DNA from: CAZNUM01 sp964539305
GTDB taxonomy: Bacteria; Fidelibacterota; Marinisomatia; Marinisomatales; TCS55
DNA length: 64,000 nt
Reading direction: 5' to 3'
Assembly (NCBI GenBank): GCA_964539305.1
Contig: CAZIIM010000010.1
Coordinates: forward strand, 1-64,000
The notes under the pieces: model-generated
Database searches by the model: none
What the model was told of the DNA's origin: nothing
What the model saw: only the letters and a program-made list of their open reading frames with translations
Made by a program: the position numbers and the translations under genes
Shown here: positions 61,794 to 64,000 of the stretch, piece by piece
How positions within the stretch are numbered: position 1 is the stretch's first letter
How the letters are laid out: each line of letters opens with the position of its first letter

Positions 61794-62819
61794 ATGGAAC
61801 AGGTCTGGATCACGAAATACGGGGCGCCCTCAGTCCTGAAACTTAAAAACAGTTCTTCCCGGGAGCCGGGAAAAGGCGAACTGAAGATTGCCGTCCATTA
61901 TTGCGGTATTAATTTCGCAGATTTGATGTGTCGGCTGGGGGTCTATCCCACAGCACCCAAACCGCCCTTCGTGCCCGGGTATGAAGTAAGCGGTTTTGTG
62001 CAGAGTGTAGGTTCGGACGTTCCGGAAACATTGGTGGGAAAGCCGGTTCTGGGAATTGGTAAGTTCGGTTGTTATACCTCGGAGATTGTTTTGCCCCTGG
62101 ACCGGGTCATTACCCTTCAAAACGAGGAGCAGTTAAAACAGGCGGCTGCGATTCCCGTTAATTATTTTACCGCCTTTGGGATGATGGTGAAGCAGGCCCA
62201 TTTACAGTCGGGGGAGTGGATATTAATTCACGGGATTGGCGGGGGTGTTGGTCTGGCAGCCTGGCAACTGGCGCAGTTGATTGGCGCCCGGGTGATTGGA
62301 ACGGCTTCCGCCCACAAGCATGCCCGCCTGCGGGATCTGGGTGTGGAACATTTGATCGATTACAATACAGAAGATTTTGTCGCCAAGGTACTGGAAATTA
62401 CGGGCGGGCGGGGTGCCGACGTGATTCTGGATCCCATTGGTGGTACGAATTTAAGGCGTAGCTATCAGGCTCTGGCCAAACTGGGGAAACTGGTGAATTA
62501 TGGGTTTTCAGCAGCAGTTCGGGGGAAAGGCCGTTTTTCAATTCAGGGCTTTAAGGAATATTTGAAACGAATGAAATTTGATCCGGTAAAGATGATGATG
62601 CAAAATAAGGGCGTATTTGGATTTCACCTGGGATTTTTAGACGACCGGCCGGATTTCACCCGTCAAGTTGCAGAAACAATTATGACCTGGTTCAATACGG
62701 GCGAAATTCAACCGGTCGTGGATCGGGTTTTCCCCCTAAACCAGGCTCCAAAAGCCCACAAATACCTACACGATCATAAGAATTTTGGCAAGGTTTTATT
62801 GAGTCCTGTTGAATCCTGA
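61794..62819 (+). CDS. Zinc-independent quinone-oxidoreductase-like MDR protein (VAT1-like)
   Basis: A 341-residue MDR-superfamily oxidoreductase starting at ATG 61794; the TTG at 61725 would add an implausible segment. N-terminal catalytic fold (VHYCGINFADLMCRLGVYPTAP, VPGYEVSGFV) and Rossmann motif HGIGGGVGLAAWQLAQLIGA (residues ~147-166), then GGRGADVILDPIGG. The zinc-ligand pattern of alcohol dehydrogenases is absent, as in quinone oxidoreductases. It overlaps the next gene by 11 bases. The upstream region has a repeated agccttcatgg (61749, 61787). Confidence 0.86.
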   Translation: MEQVWITKYGAPSVLKLKNSSSREPGKGELKIAVHYCGINFADLMCRLGVYPTAPKPPFVPGYEVSGFVQSVGSDVPETLVGKPVLGIGKFGCYTSEIVLPLDRVITLQNEEQLKQAAAIPVNYFTAFGMMVKQAHLQSGEWILIHGIGGGVGLAAWQLAQLIGARVIGTASAHKHARLRDLGVEHLIDYNTEDFVAKVLEITGGRGADVILDPIGGTNLRRSYQALAKLGKLVNYGFSAAVRGKGRFSIQGFKEYLKRMKFDPVKMMMQNKGVFGFHLGFLDDRPDFTRQVAETIMTWFNTGEIQPVVDRVFPLNQAPKAHKYLHDHKNFGKVLLSPVES

Positions 62820-63540
62820 ACACCCTACCTTAAATCACCATCCGCTTTTGAACGGGAAGTGCCCCCTGGCTCCCCTGTATCGTAGACTTGTATCCTGTAA
62901 AACCTGTCCCCGTATCGTGGATTTCCGCACAACCGTGGCCCGAACAAAGCGCAAACAATTCAATCACTGGACCTATTGGGGCCGACCGGTCCCCGGTTAC
63001 GGGGATTGGAACGGGAGACTCCTGCTGGTGGGACTGGCACCTGCCGCTCATGGTGGGAATCGCACCGGCCGTGTCTTTACGGGTGATAAATCAGCAGACT
63101 TCCTGATCCGCTGTCTTTATGACGTGGGGTTGGCTAATCAACCCGATTCTCTTCACTTAGGCGATGGTTTAATACTCCACCACACATTTATGACACCGGT
63201 TTTAAAATGTGTTCCGCCCCAGGATAAACCCACTGGCGAAGAATTAAGGAACTGCTTTTCCTATTTTAATCGGGAACTGGCATTATTGAATCAGGTGGAA
63301 ATTATTCTGGCCCTGGGAAAAATTGCCTTCGATGGATGCCTGAAATTCTGGCGCCAGGAATTTAATCTGAAAGTAAAAGATCATCCCTTTGGACATAATC
63401 GGAAATACACCCTGCCCAACAATAAAATACTCTGGGGCTGCTTTCATCCCAGTCCACGGAATGTTAATACGGGACGATTAACCTACGACATGATGATAGA
63501 ACTCCTGGAAAATGTGAAATCAACATTGAGGTTACCATGA
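62809..63540 (+). CDS. Family 5 (UDGb-type) uracil-DNA glycosylase
   Basis: A 243-residue glycosylase beginning at TTG 62809. Catalytic signature LVGLAPAAHGGNRTGRVFTGD and closing GCFHPSPRNVNTGRLT are those of family 5, which acts on uracil and often on xanthine or hypoxanthine. Cysteines in CKTCPR, LKCVPP and RNCFSYF likely bind a [4Fe-4S] cluster. It overlaps the preceding MDR gene by 11 bases and shares ATGA with the peptidase gene. Confidence 0.93.
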   Translation: MNPEHPTLNHHPLLNGKCPLAPLYRRLVSCKTCPRIVDFRTTVARTKRKQFNHWTYWGRPVPGYGDWNGRLLLVGLAPAAHGGNRTGRVFTGDKSADFLIRCLYDVGLANQPDSLHLGDGLILHHTFMTPVLKCVPPQDKPTGEELRNCFSYFNRELALLNQVEIILALGKIAFDGCLKFWRQEFNLKVKDHPFGHNRKYTLPNNKILWGCFHPSPRNVNTGRLTYDMMIELLENVKSTLRLP

Positions 63541-64000
63541 AAAAATTAATCTTGATTTGGATCCTGATCAGTCTACCGGTTCTGGCAAAGAGCCCGAAAC
63601 GACTGTCTTTTGATGATGTACTGGTACGCCCACCCTTTAAATATGCTTCTCTGGGGCGCCCCGTCTGGCTTCCGGGTGAGAATAGTTACCTGATTCGGGG
63701 ACGGGGCGAAGACCGAAAATCGCTTTTTATTGTCGATGTAGTAAACGGTGATACGACCAAATACCTGGACAGCTCTGCCTTTATTTACAACGGTAAAATG
63801 CTGAGGGTGCTTTCTTTTCGGCTGGATCCGGCCGGCAAGCAGCTGTTGATTCAGACGAACCGTAAACGTATCTGGCGGCATTCCTATTATGGAACCTACT
63901 ATTTACTAAACATGGAAACGGGGAAACTGATTCCGGTTACCGAGGATAATCAGAACCTGAGAAATGTAAAATTCTCCCCTGATTCCCGGTGGTTGGCGTA
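63537..64000 (+). CDS. Prolyl oligopeptidase family (S9B, DPP-IV-type) N-terminal propeller, 3' truncated
   Basis: Reads open from ATG 63537 to the end of the window, 154 codons. A signal peptide (LILIWILISLPVLAKS) is followed by LSFDDVLVRPPFKYAS and then RKRIWRHSYYGTYYLLNMET...FSPDSRWLA. The last block is typical of the DPP-IV N-terminal beta-propeller found in bacterial exported dipeptidyl peptidases. The catalytic alpha/beta-hydrolase domain would lie beyond the window. ATGA overlap with the UDG gene suggests one operon. Confidence 0.82.
   Translation, partial: MKKLILIWILISLPVLAKSPKRLSFDDVLVRPPFKYASLGRPVWLPGENSYLIRGRGEDRKSLFIVDVVNGDTTKYLDSSAFIYNGKMLRVLSFRLDPAGKQLLIQTNRKRIWRHSYYGTYYLLNMETGKLIPVTEDNQNLRNVKFSPDSRWLA

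Noticed and set aside
61749..61797. Direct repeat agccttcatgg upstream of the MDR gene as a duplication boundary
   Set aside because: Only 11 bases long and inside one short intergenic region; too little to support a rearrangement or operator.
1..64000. CRISPR arrays, tRNA/rRNA genes, transposases, phage genes, toxin-antitoxin or defence islands
   Set aside because: Reading through all intergenic regions (each under about 210 bases) and all ORFs revealed none; the content is housekeeping and envelope genes.

Overview
The window is a contiguous, gene-dense stretch of a Gram-negative bacterial chromosome with one 100-N assembly gap inside guaB, so it is probably a draft or metagenome-derived scaffold. 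The gene set points to the Fibrobacteres-Chlorobi-Bacteroidetes (FCB) neighbourhood, for example Marinimicrobia, Ignavibacteria or Calditrichota-like lineages. The reasons are a complete batA-batE cluster, a PorV-like outer-membrane protein, an FCB-style LptE, SprB/PKD-like surface protein fragments, Kdo/heptose LPS genes and a ribosomal protein S16 with a long acidic tail. This placement is an inference from gene content, not from a phylogeny. I found no rRNA, tRNA, insertion sequence, prophage or CRISPR array.

Layout. 1-1760: the 3' end of a large Ig/Fn3-like surface protein and a beta-propeller lipoprotein. 1888-8111: lepA, a CPBP membrane protease, bioY (minus strand), hutH and gap-broken guaB, ending at a bidirectional terminator shared with rpsT (minus strand). 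8481-19071: an outer-membrane protein, a Crp/Fnr regulator, meaB, tatC, a polyprenyl synthase, a heptosyltransferase, waaA, a fused two-domain ECF ATPase, a pgsA-like gene, ftsY and rimO, mostly touching or overlapping. 19474-27462: uvrB, a sigma-54 activator, lptE, asnS, a TIGR00725 protein, acyP, nadE and a small exported protein. 27567-31662: ffh-rpsP-khpA-rimM-trmD-rplS, the classical translation/SRP operon, closed by a strong terminator.

31666-46772: an MFS transporter, selA-selB-mutS, a PorV-like protein, an SDR, yicC-gmk-rpoZ, a family 4 uracil-DNA glycosylase, dnaB and rel. 46790-53863: ruvX, lnt, a DUF5683 protein, ecfT-truA, a DegP/HtrA protease, psd-pssA, a DUF4321 protein and tatA. 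54068-59774: batA-B-C-D-E plus a SPOR protein. 59799-64000: ppiD (minus strand), a quinone-oxidoreductase-like gene, a family 5 uracil-DNA glycosylase and the start of an S9 (DPP-IV type) peptidase.

How it fits together. The region supplies envelope building (WaaA, GT9, LptE, Lnt, Psd/PssA, PgsA), protein targeting (Ffh, FtsY, TatA, TatC), envelope quality control (HtrA, PpiD, Bat proteins), translation and its regulation, and DNA repair. All three components of a group II ECF vitamin transporter are present but at three separate loci: bioY, a fused ecfA and ecfT.

Most of the window is ordinary housekeeping DNA and I do not see a clearly new multi-gene system. The most unusual signals centre on the ECF ATPase. 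It is a fusion with one canonical and one degenerate ATP site, and the gene is bracketed by an exact 15-base direct repeat at both of its gene junctions, as if it had been placed between waaA and pgsA as a cassette.
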